A stretch of 38,426 nucleotides of DNA from Candidatus Sulfotelmatobacter kueseliae (GTDB taxonomy: Bacteria > Acidobacteriota > Terriglobia > Terriglobales > Acidobacteriaceae), in the NCBI GenBank assembly GCA_900290255.1, contig OMOD01000171.1:880-39305 (forward strand), in the 5' to 3' direction. Shown piece after piece: positions 15,437 through 22,886 of this stretch. Below the pieces are notes generated by a model. That model was not told where the DNA came from and did not search any database. It saw only the letters and a list, made by a program, of their open reading frames with translations. Both the position numbers and the translations under genes were made by a program. How positions within the stretch are numbered: position 1 is the first letter of the stretch; the number at the start of each line of letters is the position of its first letter.

Positions 15437-15997
15437 TTAGATGTCGCCCTGCTTCTCCCGGTTGTAGAGGTAAACGATGTCAAAGGCCGACCCCTTGCCT
15501 TTGTCACCCGGCTCGACGGCCACGACGTGCTGGTTATCCTCGGTGCCGACCTTCAGCTCGGTGACCGGGCCGGAGTTGTTGTCGCATGTCAATTCTCTGC
15601 TGCCTTTGGAGTCCTTGTCATCGCCATGCACTTCAACGTCGCCCCCGTGCTTCTGAGAGTGACACTCGATCACCTTGCCGTACTTCCTCAGCTTGTCGCG
15701 ATAGAAGGCGATGACCTTGGCAGGTGCGTCATCCGATTCATATTTCGCCACTACCAGTTTTAGCCCCAAACTCTCGGTCAGGATGGCAAAGTTGAGGGGA
15801 TCGGCGTCCTCCTCATGTTTGGGGCGCGCGCCGGGATACAAGGGAAGTCCCGCCTTCTGCGCATCGGCATCTTTGCCCACGTGGAGATCGCCGATCGAGC
15901 TGCGAACGTCAAAGGATTTGTCCTGGGTATCGGATTGCCGTGCCAGGGCCGGCAGGGCCAGAGTCAGGCAGAGTGCGAGTGTCAGTTGACGAGTCAT
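15437..15997 (-). CDS. secreted protein of unknown function, YPGAR paralog 1
   Basis: 186 residues. The N-terminus is a signal peptide (RQLTLALCLTLALPALA, cleavage before RQSD). The mature part has the block AGLPLYPGARPKHEED, then VAKYESDDAPAKVIAFYRDKL, RKYGKVIECHS, SRELTC, and ELKVGTEDNQHVVAVEP, ending FDIVYLYNREKQGDI. Each block recurs in the neighbour at 16049, so the two are tandem paralogs. Two conserved cysteines (CHS, LTC) could pair. ATG 15997 follows AGGAG at 8 bases; a longer frame from 16027 adds a non-signal extension and is rejected. I do not recognise a characterised family; the DDxPxKVIAFYRDKLxKYG pattern recalls small acidobacterial periplasmic proteins. Confidence 0.75.
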   Translation of the reverse strand: MTRQLTLALCLTLALPALARQSDTQDKSFDVRSSIGDLHVGKDADAQKAGLPLYPGARPKHEEDADPLNFAILTESLGLKLVVAKYESDDAPAKVIAFYRDKLRKYGKVIECHSQKHGGDVEVHGDDKDSKGSRELTCDNNSGPVTELKVGTEDNQHVVAVEPGDKGKGSAFDIVYLYNREKQGDI

Positions 15998-16048
15998 GAT
16001 TGTTCTCCTACCGGAGAGACGTGACAAGCTGCGTCGCTGCGGAAAATC

Positions 16049-16633
16049 TCAAATGTCCGCTTCCTTGCCGTGAGTGCGAACGTACACCAGTGAAAAACTG
16101 GATCCCTTTCCTTCCGGCTCGACCGCAACGATGTGCTGGTTCTCCTTGGTGCCGACTTTCAGCTCGATGTTGCTGCCGCTGCCTTCGCAGGTCAATTCGT
16201 GAGAACCGTGATCCGATTCCTTGATGTCCGTGTCCACGTCAAGATGGGTGGTGTGGCAGACCAGCACGTCGCCATACTTCTTGAGTTGATCTTTGTAGAA
16301 AGCGATGAGCTTCGATGGCGAATCGTCCGACTCATATTCCAGGGCAACCACTCGCACGCCGTATCCGAAGCCGGAGATGTTCACGTTGGCGCTCTTGCTG
16401 TCGCCTCCGGCATTTTTTTCCTTCAGCCGGGCGCCAGGATAGACGGCAAGGCCAACTTCCACCGGGTCCACGCCTTTGCTGACGTGGATGCCGCCCACCG
16501 GCGTGTTGATATCAACCTGCTTGTCTTCTCCGTTTGCTTCTTTCTTCACGTTCACACTGCAGCCGAGCACGAAGACAATGGCCAGCGCGGCCAGCACGCA
16601 CTTTCCAAAAACATGAGACTCAATTCTGAGCAT
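16049..16633 (-). CDS. lipoprotein of unknown function, YPGAR paralog 2
   Basis: 194 residues. It begins MLRIESHVFGKCVLAALAIVFVLGCSV: a lipoprotein signal with lipobox LGCS, so Cys is the likely lipidated residue. The mature protein repeats the blocks of the neighbour at 15437: GLAVYPGARLKE, ALEYESDDSPSKLIAFYKDQL, KKYGDVLVCHTTH, SHELTC, ELKVGTKENQHIVAVEP, FSLVYVRTHGKEADI. ATG 16633 has GGAGG at 8 bases, supplied by the end of the upstream GH3 gene, with which it overlaps by 14 bases (16620-16633). Translational coupling to that gene is likely. The paralog lacks a lipobox, so one copy is anchored and one is soluble. Confidence 0.75.
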   Translation of the reverse strand: MLRIESHVFGKCVLAALAIVFVLGCSVNVKKEANGEDKQVDINTPVGGIHVSKGVDPVEVGLAVYPGARLKEKNAGGDSKSANVNISGFGYGVRVVALEYESDDSPSKLIAFYKDQLKKYGDVLVCHTTHLDVDTDIKESDHGSHELTCEGSGSNIELKVGTKENQHIVAVEPEGKGSSFSLVYVRTHGKEADI

Positions 16634-18506
16634 GTGGAGACCCTCCATTGGCGGCCTGCGCCGGGCGCTCCAGTCCGGCGCCGCGTTGAGCAACGTTCGG
16701 AATGGTGACGGGAAGATGGCCGCGAACCGGAATCTCCCCGAACAGCGCCTTGACCGCGGCCTCTTCCGAAACTGTCGCATTGGAAAACGTACACATGTAA
16801 TTCTCGATCTTGGGGAAATCGCTCGCCAGGTACGGATTCCCCATGGCGACGACCTCCGTCTTGGCCGCGGCATGATCGAGCAACTGCTGGAGCAGCGTGC
16901 CGGTGGCGTCTGCCATGGTCGTCGAGTTACCCACCTTGCCCGCGCTCGGAATCACGTAGACCGCGGCCACCACCGTTTCCGCTTCATCCACCGCTTTGAG
17001 CACCTCATCGCTCATGCCGGCGGCGATGCGGGGATCGACATAGATTACGCGCGCATCGGAAATGCGGGCGCGGAATTCGCGGCCAAAGACCCGACCAGAC
17101 TCGGTGCGCACATCGTCAGAAAAGAGGACGGCCACAACCTGGTTGTGCGTCTCCTCTCTTGTCATATACGGAAGCCCTGCCTTGGTGGTTCCGTTCGGCT
17201 TTAGGGGCAGCACCTTTCCGTTGTCACGCACCAGGGTGATCGCGGAGTCGGCAACCTGCTGGCCGAAAGCCAGGTTGTCGGGCTTGCCGACGGTGGTCGC
17301 GAGCGCGCTCAGATCCACGGTGCGTGACTCCTCAAGGCCGAGCGACGCCTTTAGTTTCAGCATCTTGAGGACAGAGTGGTCCAGGCGTCGCCGCGCAATC
17401 TCACCCGACTTGACGGCCTTGAGCATGGCTTCGTAGGAGGCAGGGAAATCGGCGGGGATCAGCAGCAAATCATTCCCTGCCTTGAATGCCTCGACCGCGG
17501 CGCGGCCAATGTCATTCGCAAAAAGATGAGTCAGACCCGCCATATCGAGGGCGTCGGTCACGATGAGCCCTTTGAATCCCAGCTGCTTCTCGAGCAAGTC
17601 CGTGACCACCGCCGGCGAAATCGTGGCCACGTGATTGGGATCAGAGTCGAGCGCCGGGACGGTGACGTGCGCCACCATCACCGAGTCCACGCCTGCGGCA
17701 ATGGCTTGGCGGAAGGGCGGAAGCTCAATCGAGTCGAGATGTGCGCGGTCGCCATTGACGCTGGCCACGCCGAGGTGCGAGTCCGTCGCCGTGTCGCCGT
17801 GACCGGGAAAATGTTTGACCGTGGTCAGCATGCCGGCTTTGTGGGCACCTTTGATGTAAGCCGCAACCAGATCGCCGACCTGCTGGGGATCTTCGCCGAA
17901 CGAGCGCGTGTTGATGATGGGGTTCGCGGGATTCGAGTTCACGTCGGCGTCGGGAAAGAAATTCCAGTGCACCCCGATCGCTCGGGCTTCCTCGGCGGTA
18001 ATGCGGCCGAACATTTCGGCGTCTTCGGTTTTGCCATCCGCGCCGAACGCCATAGCGTGCGGAAAGTTCGTCGTTCCCACCAGCCGCGTCGCGACGCCGC
18101 GCTCAAAGTCCGCCGCAAACAGCAGCGGCAGTTTGGAGTCACGCTGCAGCCGGTTGAGCAGTTCGGCGGCTTCGTAGGGTCCGCTGCGCAGAAGGAACGG
18201 GCCGTCCACGTGCACCGTCATGGCGAACGAACCCACGTGGTACTTCTGCATGGCTTCGCGCAATTGCAGGTACTCGGGGCTCTCCACGTTGAGGAAGCTG
18301 GCGCGGCACCAGATCATGAAGACCTGCCCGATTTTTTCTTCCAGCGTCAGCTTGCGCAGAGTTTTCTCCGCCCACCGCTCGCGTTCGCGCGTGAGATGGA
18401 TCGGCGCAGGCTGCGCAGGCTTGGTTTTCCCTGCGGCCAAGGCGGGCAGAACAAAGGTCAGAGCGAGGATCAGGGCAAGGATGATAGCGGATAGAATTCG
18501 GCGCAT
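16620..18506 (-). CDS. exported GH3 glycosidase, NagZ-like beta-N-acetylglucosaminidase
   Basis: 628 residues with a signal peptide (ILSAIILALILALTFVLPALA). The GH3 catalytic domain has the NagZ signature KHFPGHGDTATDSH, with the Asp-His pair used as acid/base, and the nucleophile region GLIVTDALDMAGL. A second, C-terminal domain follows from about residue 400, as in the two-domain secreted NagZ of Bacillus (about 640 residues) rather than the 340-residue cytoplasmic enzyme of enterobacteria. The expected role is removal of N-acetylglucosamine from muropeptides at the envelope. ATG 18506 puts RR before the signal core; no good Shine-Dalgarno sequence is seen. The 3' end overlaps the start of the lipoprotein gene at 16633. 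Confidence 0.88.
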   Translation of the reverse strand: MRRILSAIILALILALTFVLPALAAGKTKPAQPAPIHLTRERERWAEKTLRKLTLEEKIGQVFMIWCRASFLNVESPEYLQLREAMQKYHVGSFAMTVHVDGPFLLRSGPYEAAELLNRLQRDSKLPLLFAADFERGVATRLVGTTNFPHAMAFGADGKTEDAEMFGRITAEEARAIGVHWNFFPDADVNSNPANPIINTRSFGEDPQQVGDLVAAYIKGAHKAGMLTTVKHFPGHGDTATDSHLGVASVNGDRAHLDSIELPPFRQAIAAGVDSVMVAHVTVPALDSDPNHVATISPAVVTDLLEKQLGFKGLIVTDALDMAGLTHLFANDIGRAAVEAFKAGNDLLLIPADFPASYEAMLKAVKSGEIARRRLDHSVLKMLKLKASLGLEESRTVDLSALATTVGKPDNLAFGQQVADSAITLVRDNGKVLPLKPNGTTKAGLPYMTREETHNQVVAVLFSDDVRTESGRVFGREFRARISDARVIYVDPRIAAGMSDEVLKAVDEAETVVAAVYVIPSAGKVGNSTTMADATGTLLQQLLDHAAAKTEVVAMGNPYLASDFPKIENYMCTFSNATVSEEAAVKALFGEIPVRGHLPVTIPNVAQRGAGLERPAQAANGGSPHAQN

Positions 18507-18550
18507 GCAGAAACGATAGCAGAACGCCATCTGGGGCCAATCAATAATTC

Positions 18551-18580
18551 CAATCCGCGTTCATCCGCGTGAATCCGTGG
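18551..18580. repeat. period-10 tandem array overlapping the miaA stop
   Basis: Exactly three 10-base units: CAATCCGCGT, TCATCCGCGT, GAATCCGTGG. It covers the miaA stop codon (18561-18563) and encodes the last residues of MiaA. Confidence 0.75.
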
Positions 18581-19532
18581 CAAAGAAGTTCTCAACGCGG
18601 GCGAGCGCTTCGGCTTGAATCTGCCCATCGTCCCCAAAGCCCTTCACCCACGTCACCTCCGGTTCCCGCCGAAACCACGTCATCTGGCGCTTGGCGTAGT
18701 TGCGATGTGCCTGCTGCGCCGCCGCCAGCGCTTGGCGGCGAGTGAGTTCTCCGCGCAGGAATTCGACGGCCTGTTTGTATCCGAGCGAAGCCAGCAGGCG
18801 CGTCGCCGCGCCGTATTTCTCAAGCAGCCGAGCGGTCTCTTCCACCAGGCCCTGGTCGAACATTTCCTGCGCGCGCCGGTTGATGCGCTGGTAGAGCGCA
18901 GCGCGATCGGGATCGAGGCCGAGCCGCAGAATGCGGAAGCCGCGCAGCGGGTCCCGTCCCTCCTGCCAGAGTTCGGTCATCTTCTGCCGCGAGGCCAGGC
19001 AGACTTCGATGGCACGGATCAGCTTAGGAGTGTCGTTGGCATGAATTTTCGCCGCGGCTGCGGCATCCAGACGGCTGAGAATCCGGTGCAGGTGCTTTGA
19101 TCCGCGGTTTGCGGCGCACTGACGCAAACGCTCGCGCAATTCCTCCGAACGCTGCGGGCCGGGAAAAAGTCCTTCGAGGAGTGCTCGCAGGTATAACCCT
19201 GTGCCTCCGACGACAACGGGCAAGTGATGTCGTGACGCGATTTCCCCGAGCACCTGCCGCGCCTGGCGGGCATATTCGCCGGCGGTCATCGACTGCGTCG
19301 GGTCCACACAATCGAAAAGATGATGCGGCGCGCGGCCACGCTCCGCCGCGCTGGGCTTGGCTGTGCCGACGTCAAACTCGCGGTACATGGCGACCGAATC
19401 GCAGTTGACAATTTCTCCCGCAAACTTCCCGGCCAGCGCGAGAGACAACGCTGTTTTGCCGCTGGCGGTGGGGCCAAGCACCACCACCAGAAGTGGTTCA
19501 GCCGAAGTGGTCTTGCCACCGTCCGCAGCCAC
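18561..19532 (-). CDS. miaA: tRNA dimethylallyltransferase
   Basis: 323 residues. It adds a dimethylallyl group to A37 of tRNAs reading UNN codons. P-loop GPTASGKT (residues 20-27), catalytic-site NCDSVAMYREFDVGTAKP, HHLFDCVDP, AGEYARQA, VVGGTGLYLRALLEGL, then DTPKLIRAIEVCL and LASLGYKQAVEFL, with the C-terminal QMTWFRREPEVTW. The start is a GTG at 19532, two bases after the stop of a 51-residue frame (19535-19690), with a GGAG inside that gene 14 bases upstream, so coupling is likely. The final ATDSRG residues are encoded by the decamer repeat at 18551-18580, so the end of this protein is repeat-derived. Confidence 0.95.
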   Translation of the reverse strand: MAADGGKTTSAEPLLVVVLGPTASGKTALSLALAGKFAGEIVNCDSVAMYREFDVGTAKPSAAERGRAPHHLFDCVDPTQSMTAGEYARQARQVLGEIASRHHLPVVVGGTGLYLRALLEGLFPGPQRSEELRERLRQCAANRGSKHLHRILSRLDAAAAAKIHANDTPKLIRAIEVCLASRQKMTELWQEGRDPLRGFRILRLGLDPDRAALYQRINRRAQEMFDQGLVEETARLLEKYGAATRLLASLGYKQAVEFLRGELTRRQALAAAQQAHRNYAKRQMTWFRREPEVTWVKGFGDDGQIQAEALARVENFFATDSRG

Positions 19533-19534
19533 GA

Positions 19535-19690
19535 TCAGCGCAGGCTCCAGTGGATATCGTGCCAGTAGCGAATCAGCGTCAGGACCAGCAGCAGAAAGGC
19601 GATGAGCAGCAACCCGGTCGTTTCCGAGGCGTAGACCGCGTGGCGGTGCTGCTTCGCGGCAGCGTCGTCCTGGCGAGCGGGGTCGGGCAC
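19535..19690 (-). CDS. 51-residue single-pass membrane protein ahead of miaA
   Basis: A GTG frame with a charged N-terminus (MPDPARQDDAAAKQHRHAVY), one membrane segment (TTGLLLIAFLLLVLTLIRYW) and a short tail HDIHWSLR. The stop (19537-19535) is two bases before the miaA GTG, an arrangement typical of coupled genes. A TACAAT box at 19697-19702 would place the transcript start at or next to the GTG, so the message may be leaderless; no Shine-Dalgarno sequence is present, which agrees. No function is known to me. Codon use resembles the neighbours. Confidence 0.6.
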   Translation of the reverse strand: MPDPARQDDAAAKQHRHAVYASETTGLLLIAFLLLVLTLIRYWHDIHWSLR

Positions 19691-19696
19691 GAGGTT

Positions 19697-19702
19697 ATTG
19701 TA
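19697..19702 (-). promoter_or_regulatory. -10 box TACAAT, possible leaderless start
   Basis: TACAAT on the minus strand ends 6 bases before the GTG at 19690. No good -35 is found at 16-18 bp; the sequence there is heptamer-array DNA. Confidence 0.3.
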
Positions 19703-19711
19703 GCGCCGGGC

Positions 19712-19788
19712 TTAGGTCTTAGATGTTAGGCGCTGGGTCTTAGGCCCGAGGTCTGATGTCTGAGGTCTGAGGTCCGAGGTCCGACCTT
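19712..19788. repeat. long period-7 tandem array (10-11 units)
   Basis: Ten consecutive 7-base units in perfect register, consensus TNAGGTC (for example TTAGGTC, CGAGGTC, TGAGGTC), then a partial unit. It lies between the divergent 51-residue gene and the winged-helix gene and ends 25 bases before the latter's ATG. Confidence 0.85.
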
Positions 19789-19813
19789 CCAGTGCTACAC
19801 TACGGCGTCATCC

Positions 19814-20668
19814 ATGCCTGTACCGCAAAACAACAGCCGAGTCGCGCGTTTTGGAGTTTTTGAGCTTGATCTCAACGCCGGCGAACTGCGCAAGAGCGGC
19901 GTGAAACTGCGCCTCCAGGGACAACCCTTCCAAGTGCTGACGCTGCTGCTGGAACGTGCCGGTAACGTGGTTACCCGCGAGGAGTTGCAACAGCAACTGT
20001 GGCCCTCCGACACCTTCGTGGACTTCGACCACAGCCTGAACACGGCCATCAAGAAAGTGCGCGAGGCGCTGGGGGATTCGGCCACCAGCCCGCGCTACGT
20101 CGAAACGCTGGCCCGGCGCGGCTACCGCTTCATCGCCCCGGTTGAGACCAACGGATGGTTCGACCATGCGAGTCCCGCTCCGGCTCAAGCCGCTTCCCCG
20201 GAACCTTACCCGTCTCCGGCCATGCTGCATCCCGAACTGGAAGTCCCGATCCCGCGCCGTAGCCTCACTCGCGGCCTGTTCGCGCTGATTCAGCTGATGT
20301 ATCTTTGCTTCTATGTCGCGGCGCTGGTTCGCCTGCACGCCATCCAGAACATTGCAGACGGGTTCCTCCCGCTGTGGGCTGCCACCACCCTGGCCGGCGC
20401 CGTGCTGGCGACGGCGGGCGGGGGCATTCCGCTGCGGCTCTACCTGATCTCGGCCGTGAGCTTTGACTATCAGCGGCTGGGCGAAAAATTCCGACAGATG
20501 TTTCCCTTTGTGCTGGCGCTCGATCAGCTCTGGGCCGTAACGCCATTCCTGCTGATGCAAAAGATCGGTTTGGGTGCGGCCTTCGCCGTCAGCGCGGCGC
20601 TGCTGTACTTGCCGTTTTCCGAACGAACTTTGATCCGCATGGCGTATGTCAGGACGCCACCGCCCTAG
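19814..20668 (+). CDS. winged-helix (OmpR/CadC-type) membrane regulator
   Basis: 284 residues. N-terminal OmpR/PhoB-type winged helix (about residues 10-112): ARFGVFELDLNAGELRKSG, QPFQVLTLLLERAGNVVTRE, DFDHSLNTAIKKVREALGD, and YVETLARRGYRFIAPV. This fold without a receiver domain is typical of CadC/ToxR-like regulators. A Pro/Ala linker is followed by about four hydrophobic segments from residue 155 (LIQLMYLCFYVAALV, LWAATTLAGAVLATAGGG, RLYLISAVSF, VTPFLLMQKIGLGAAFAVSAALLYL). So DNA binding is tied to the membrane, with no large periplasmic sensor. ATG 19814 has no strong Shine-Dalgarno sequence. The signal is unknown; the DUF4097 gene immediately downstream is a candidate target. Confidence 0.82.
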   Translation: MPVPQNNSRVARFGVFELDLNAGELRKSGVKLRLQGQPFQVLTLLLERAGNVVTREELQQQLWPSDTFVDFDHSLNTAIKKVREALGDSATSPRYVETLARRGYRFIAPVETNGWFDHASPAPAQAASPEPYPSPAMLHPELEVPIPRRSLTRGLFALIQLMYLCFYVAALVRLHAIQNIADGFLPLWAATTLAGAVLATAGGGIPLRLYLISAVSFDYQRLGEKFRQMFPFVLALDQLWAVTPFLLMQKIGLGAAFAVSAALLYLPFSERTLIRMAYVRTPPP

Positions 20669-20686
20669 GCATGTCTTATTTTCCGC

Positions 20687-20714
20687 GGAACTGTCCTCAC
20701 CCATCGCGCGTATC
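20687..20714 (+). promoter_or_regulatory. candidate ECF-type promoter of the DUF4097 gene
   Basis: GGAACT (20687-20692), 16 bases, then CGTATC (20709-20714). The AAC and CGT cores at this spacing are characteristic of ECF sigma promoters. A similar pattern precedes the ECF sigma gene (35952-35979). Confidence 0.35.
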
Positions 20715-20765
20715 ATCGTCCAAGAACTAGGTGGAAGTGTGCACTCCCAAAAAGGAGGACGTTTC

Positions 20766-21563
20766 ATGAAACGGATCATACCGGCAATTCTCGTTCTGGG
20801 CCTTGCGGCCGCGCTGCCGGCATCGGCCGACGAATGGTCGAAGACGTACAACCTCAGCGGCCAGCCCGAACTGCGGGTCGAGACTTCCGACGCCAACATC
20901 CGGGTTACGACCTGGGATCAGAACACGATCGAAGCCAAGGTCATCGCCACACGCTACAAGATCGGCGAAGGCGGCATCCGCGTCGATGAGCATCAGGACG
21001 GCAATCTGGTCGAAATTGAGGTGCGCTATCCCCACCACAGTTTCACCATCGATTGGGGCCAGCATCGTGTGGACATCATGATTCAGATGCCGCGCCAGGG
21101 CCGCGTCAATCTGCGCACCGGCGACGGCAACATCGAAATCACCGGCCTCAAGGGCGAAATGGACCTGCACAGCGGCGATGGCTCTGAAACCCTTGATGGT
21201 TTGGACGGCAAGTTGCGAGCGAACACGAGCGACGGCCACATCCGCGCCGACGGACGCTTTGATGAGCTTGACCTCAAGACGGGCGACGGGCGCGTCGAGG
21301 TGCGGGCGGCGCCGGGATCCTCCCTGGCAGCGGGCTGGAGGCTGGAGACCGGCGACGGCAACGTGACCCTCGAAATCCCGGCAGACACGGCGGCTGACGT
21401 GGACTTGCACACCGGCGACGGCCACATTAATCTCGACATGCCGGTCACGACCGAGGGCAAGATCCGCGAGAATGAAATCCGCGGCAAGCTCAATGGCGGC
21501 GGCAGCCTGCTGACCATCCGCACCGGAGATGGCTCGATCCATCTGCGCAAGAGCGGGGTCTGA
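20766..21563 (+). CDS. secreted DUF4097-type beta-repeat protein
   Basis: 265 residues. Signal peptide (RIIPAILVLGLAAALPASA, cleavage before DEWS). The rest is built from short repeated beta-strand turns carrying GDG: LRTGDGNIEITG, LHSGDGSETLDG, TSDGHIRADG, LKTGDGRVEVRA, LETGDGNVTLEI, LHTGDGHINLDM and IRTGDGSIHLRK, which is the pattern of DUF4097-like beta-helix/adhesin-like proteins. These are common next to ECF or winged-helix regulators and often respond to envelope stress, but a biochemical role is not known. ATG 20766 follows AAAGGAGG at 7 bases, an excellent site. An ECF-type promoter candidate is at 20687-20714. Confidence 0.85.
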   Translation: MKRIIPAILVLGLAAALPASADEWSKTYNLSGQPELRVETSDANIRVTTWDQNTIEAKVIATRYKIGEGGIRVDEHQDGNLVEIEVRYPHHSFTIDWGQHRVDIMIQMPRQGRVNLRTGDGNIEITGLKGEMDLHSGDGSETLDGLDGKLRANTSDGHIRADGRFDELDLKTGDGRVEVRAAPGSSLAAGWRLETGDGNVTLEIPADTAADVDLHTGDGHINLDMPVTTEGKIRENEIRGKLNGGGSLLTIRTGDGSIHLRKSGV

Positions 21564-21915
21564 CGCGTGCGCGCCCCAGGCAGCTTGTGGTGCAAGGGAG
21601 ATTCGTATCAGGGCACGCCTTCAGGCGTGCCGCAGGTGCGTTGCATCAACCCGCCTTCCGGCGCTGCATTTTGAATTCAGCCCAATTCCGTTTGACCGCC
21701 TTCCTCACCGCACGATAAAATAGTTGAGTTTGCCTGTATTCGCCGACCCGTTCTGGGGACGCCCGTCTTGGCTGCGGAACGCGCCGGGGCGGAAAACACA
21801 GCAAGCACAGGAAATCAGCAAGTCCCGGAGAGAGCGCCCGTGTGCGCCCCGGGGTTCGTTTTCAAGTTGCGTTTTGGCGATCTAGGTACACGATATTTGG
21901 GATGGAGGCAAGGGT
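21564..21915. other. intergenic region upstream of rplU
   Basis: About 350 bases without a gene. It holds a REP-like palindrome (21612-21631: GGCACGCCT, TC, AGGCGTGCC). Near its end TTGCGT (21867-21872) and GATATT (21892-21897) are 19 bp apart, a poor promoter candidate for the ribosomal protein operon. No autoregulatory leader structure could be established by eye. Confidence 0.5.
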
Positions 21916-22389
21916 ATGTACGCGGTCATCCGCGCCGGTGGCAAGCAGTACCGGGTGGCGCCCGGCGATGTGATTCAAGTGGAGAAACTGGGCGACGGAA
22001 CCGGCGGCCAGGTGGAGTTCCCCGTGGTGGCCGTTTCCAGCGCAGAAGGCCAGGTAGCCAAAGAGTCGGGCGCACGCGTGGTCGGCCAGGTCGTCGAACA
22101 CGGTCGCGGGCCGAAGCTGCTCGTCTTCCATTACAAGCGCAAGAAACAGTATAAAAAGCTGCGCGGCCACCGGCAGGGATACACGGCCGTGCGGATCATC
22201 GAGATCGCCTCTGGCGGGCAGAGTTTCAAGGCTCCCGAATTGCCAAAGAAAGAGGCGAAGCCCAGGAAAGTGCAAGAGGCCGAGCCCGAGGCACCGGCAG
22301 CCGAAGCGAAGGCGGCGAAACCGGAGGCAAAGAAGAAAGCGGCCGCTCCGAAGAAGGCGGCGAAAAAGACGCCCGCGAAGAAGAAATAA
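21916..22389 (+). CDS. rplU: 50S ribosomal protein L21 with lysine/alanine-rich tail
   Basis: 157 residues against a usual length near 103. The first 100 residues are standard L21: MYAVIRAGGKQYRVAPGDV, IQVEKLGDGTG, and the RNA-binding end KLLVFHYKRKKQYKKLRGHR then QGYTAVRI. L21 binds 23S rRNA in the large subunit. The remaining roughly 55 residues are a low-complexity Lys/Ala/Pro/Glu extension ending KKAAKKTPAKKK, seen in several Acidobacteriota ribosomal proteins. The ATG follows GGAGG and AAGGG. rpmA comes next, with a GC-rich palindrome (22410-22426) and a heptamer array between. Confidence 0.95.
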   Translation: MYAVIRAGGKQYRVAPGDVIQVEKLGDGTGGQVEFPVVAVSSAEGQVAKESGARVVGQVVEHGRGPKLLVFHYKRKKQYKKLRGHRQGYTAVRIIEIASGGQSFKAPELPKKEAKPRKVQEAEPEAPAAEAKAAKPEAKKKAAAPKKAAKKTPAKKK

Positions 22390-22435
22390 TCGGTAAGTGA
22401 TAAGGAACGACGGGCGCGGCGCCCGTCCCGAGCGA

Positions 22436-22463
22436 TAGCAACTGGCAACTAGCCACTGACAAC
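22436..22463. repeat. period-7 tandem array upstream of rpmA
   Basis: Four 7-base units in register: TAGCAAC, TGGCAAC, TAGCCAC, TGACAAC. It ends 9 bases before the rpmA ATG, which has no classical Shine-Dalgarno sequence. Confidence 0.8.
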
Positions 22464-22472
22464 TGGATTTCT

Positions 22473-22745
22473 ATGGCGCACAAAAAAGGACAAGGCACTT
22501 CACGAAACGGCCGCGATTCGAATTCGCAGCGGCTTGGATTTAAAGCATTCGGCGGGCAGGTTGTGCCCGGCGGCACCATCATCGTGCGGCAGCGCGGCAC
22601 GCGGGTGAAACCGGGGCTGAACGTGGGCCGCGGCAAAGACGACACGCTCTTCGCCAAAATCACCGGCCGCATCAAGTTCCAGGACAAAGGCTCGATGGGC
22701 CGCTTTGTCATCTTTGTCATGGTCGAGCCGCTGGAAGCGAAGTAG
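22473..22745 (+). CDS. rpmA: 50S ribosomal protein L27
   Basis: 90 residues, normal length. It lies near the peptidyl transferase centre. Landmarks: [60 protein letters not shown], and the closing [10 protein letters not shown]. The N-terminus begins directly with AHKKG after Met, without the cleavable extension found in Firmicutes. Pairs with rplU as usual; obgE follows after an intrinsic terminator (22794-22823). The site directly upstream is a heptamer array rather than a clear Shine-Dalgarno sequence. Confidence 0.97.
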   Translation: MAHKKGQGTSRNGRDSNSQRLGFKAFGGQVVPGGTIIVRQRGTRVKPGLNVGRGKDDTLFAKITGRIKFQDKGSMGRFVIFVMVEPLEAK

Positions 22746-22766
22746 AGGAGCGGCTTGCCAGAAGCT

Positions 22767-22786
22767 CGCGGGCAGGAGTGCCCGCG
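22767..22786. repeat. REP-like palindrome, same family as in hyuB
   Basis: CGCGGGCA, loop GGAG, TGCCCGCG. Including the next five bases it differs at one position from the reverse complement of the copy inside hyuB (4317-4336). Confidence 0.75.
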
Positions 22787-22793
22787 CCACATT

Positions 22794-22823
22794 GCCTCGT
22801 CTTCGGGACGAGGCTTTTGTTTT
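22794..22823 (+). terminator. Rho-independent terminator after rpmA
   Basis: Perfect 8-bp stem GCCTCGTC / GACGAGGC with a small TTCGG loop, followed by TTTTGTTTT. It lies 48 bases after the rpmA stop and upstream of obgE, so obgE either has its own promoter or depends on readthrough. Confidence 0.75.
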
Positions 22824-22851
22824 GGTCCTGGACGCCCTGCACGGAAGGGGC

Positions 22852-22886
22852 TGCCCCACCCATCGCGGTTTTCGATGGGTGGGAAC
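22852..22886. repeat. hairpin repeat, family P (copy 1)
   Basis: An 11-bp perfect stem, CCCACCCATCG (22855-22865) with CGATGGGTGGG (22873-22883), loop CGGTTTT. Copy 2 at 27412-27446 keeps the loop and flanks but swaps one stem base pair. It overlaps an alternative obgE start at 22875. Confidence 0.75.

Noticed and set aside
17376..18494. 372-codon plus-strand frame opposite the GH3 gene
   Set aside because: Antisense of a gene with the KHFPGHGDT signature; composition typical of a shadow frame.
19712..19788. CRISPR array
   Set aside because: The 7-base units have no spacers and no cas genes are present; it is a simple tandem array.
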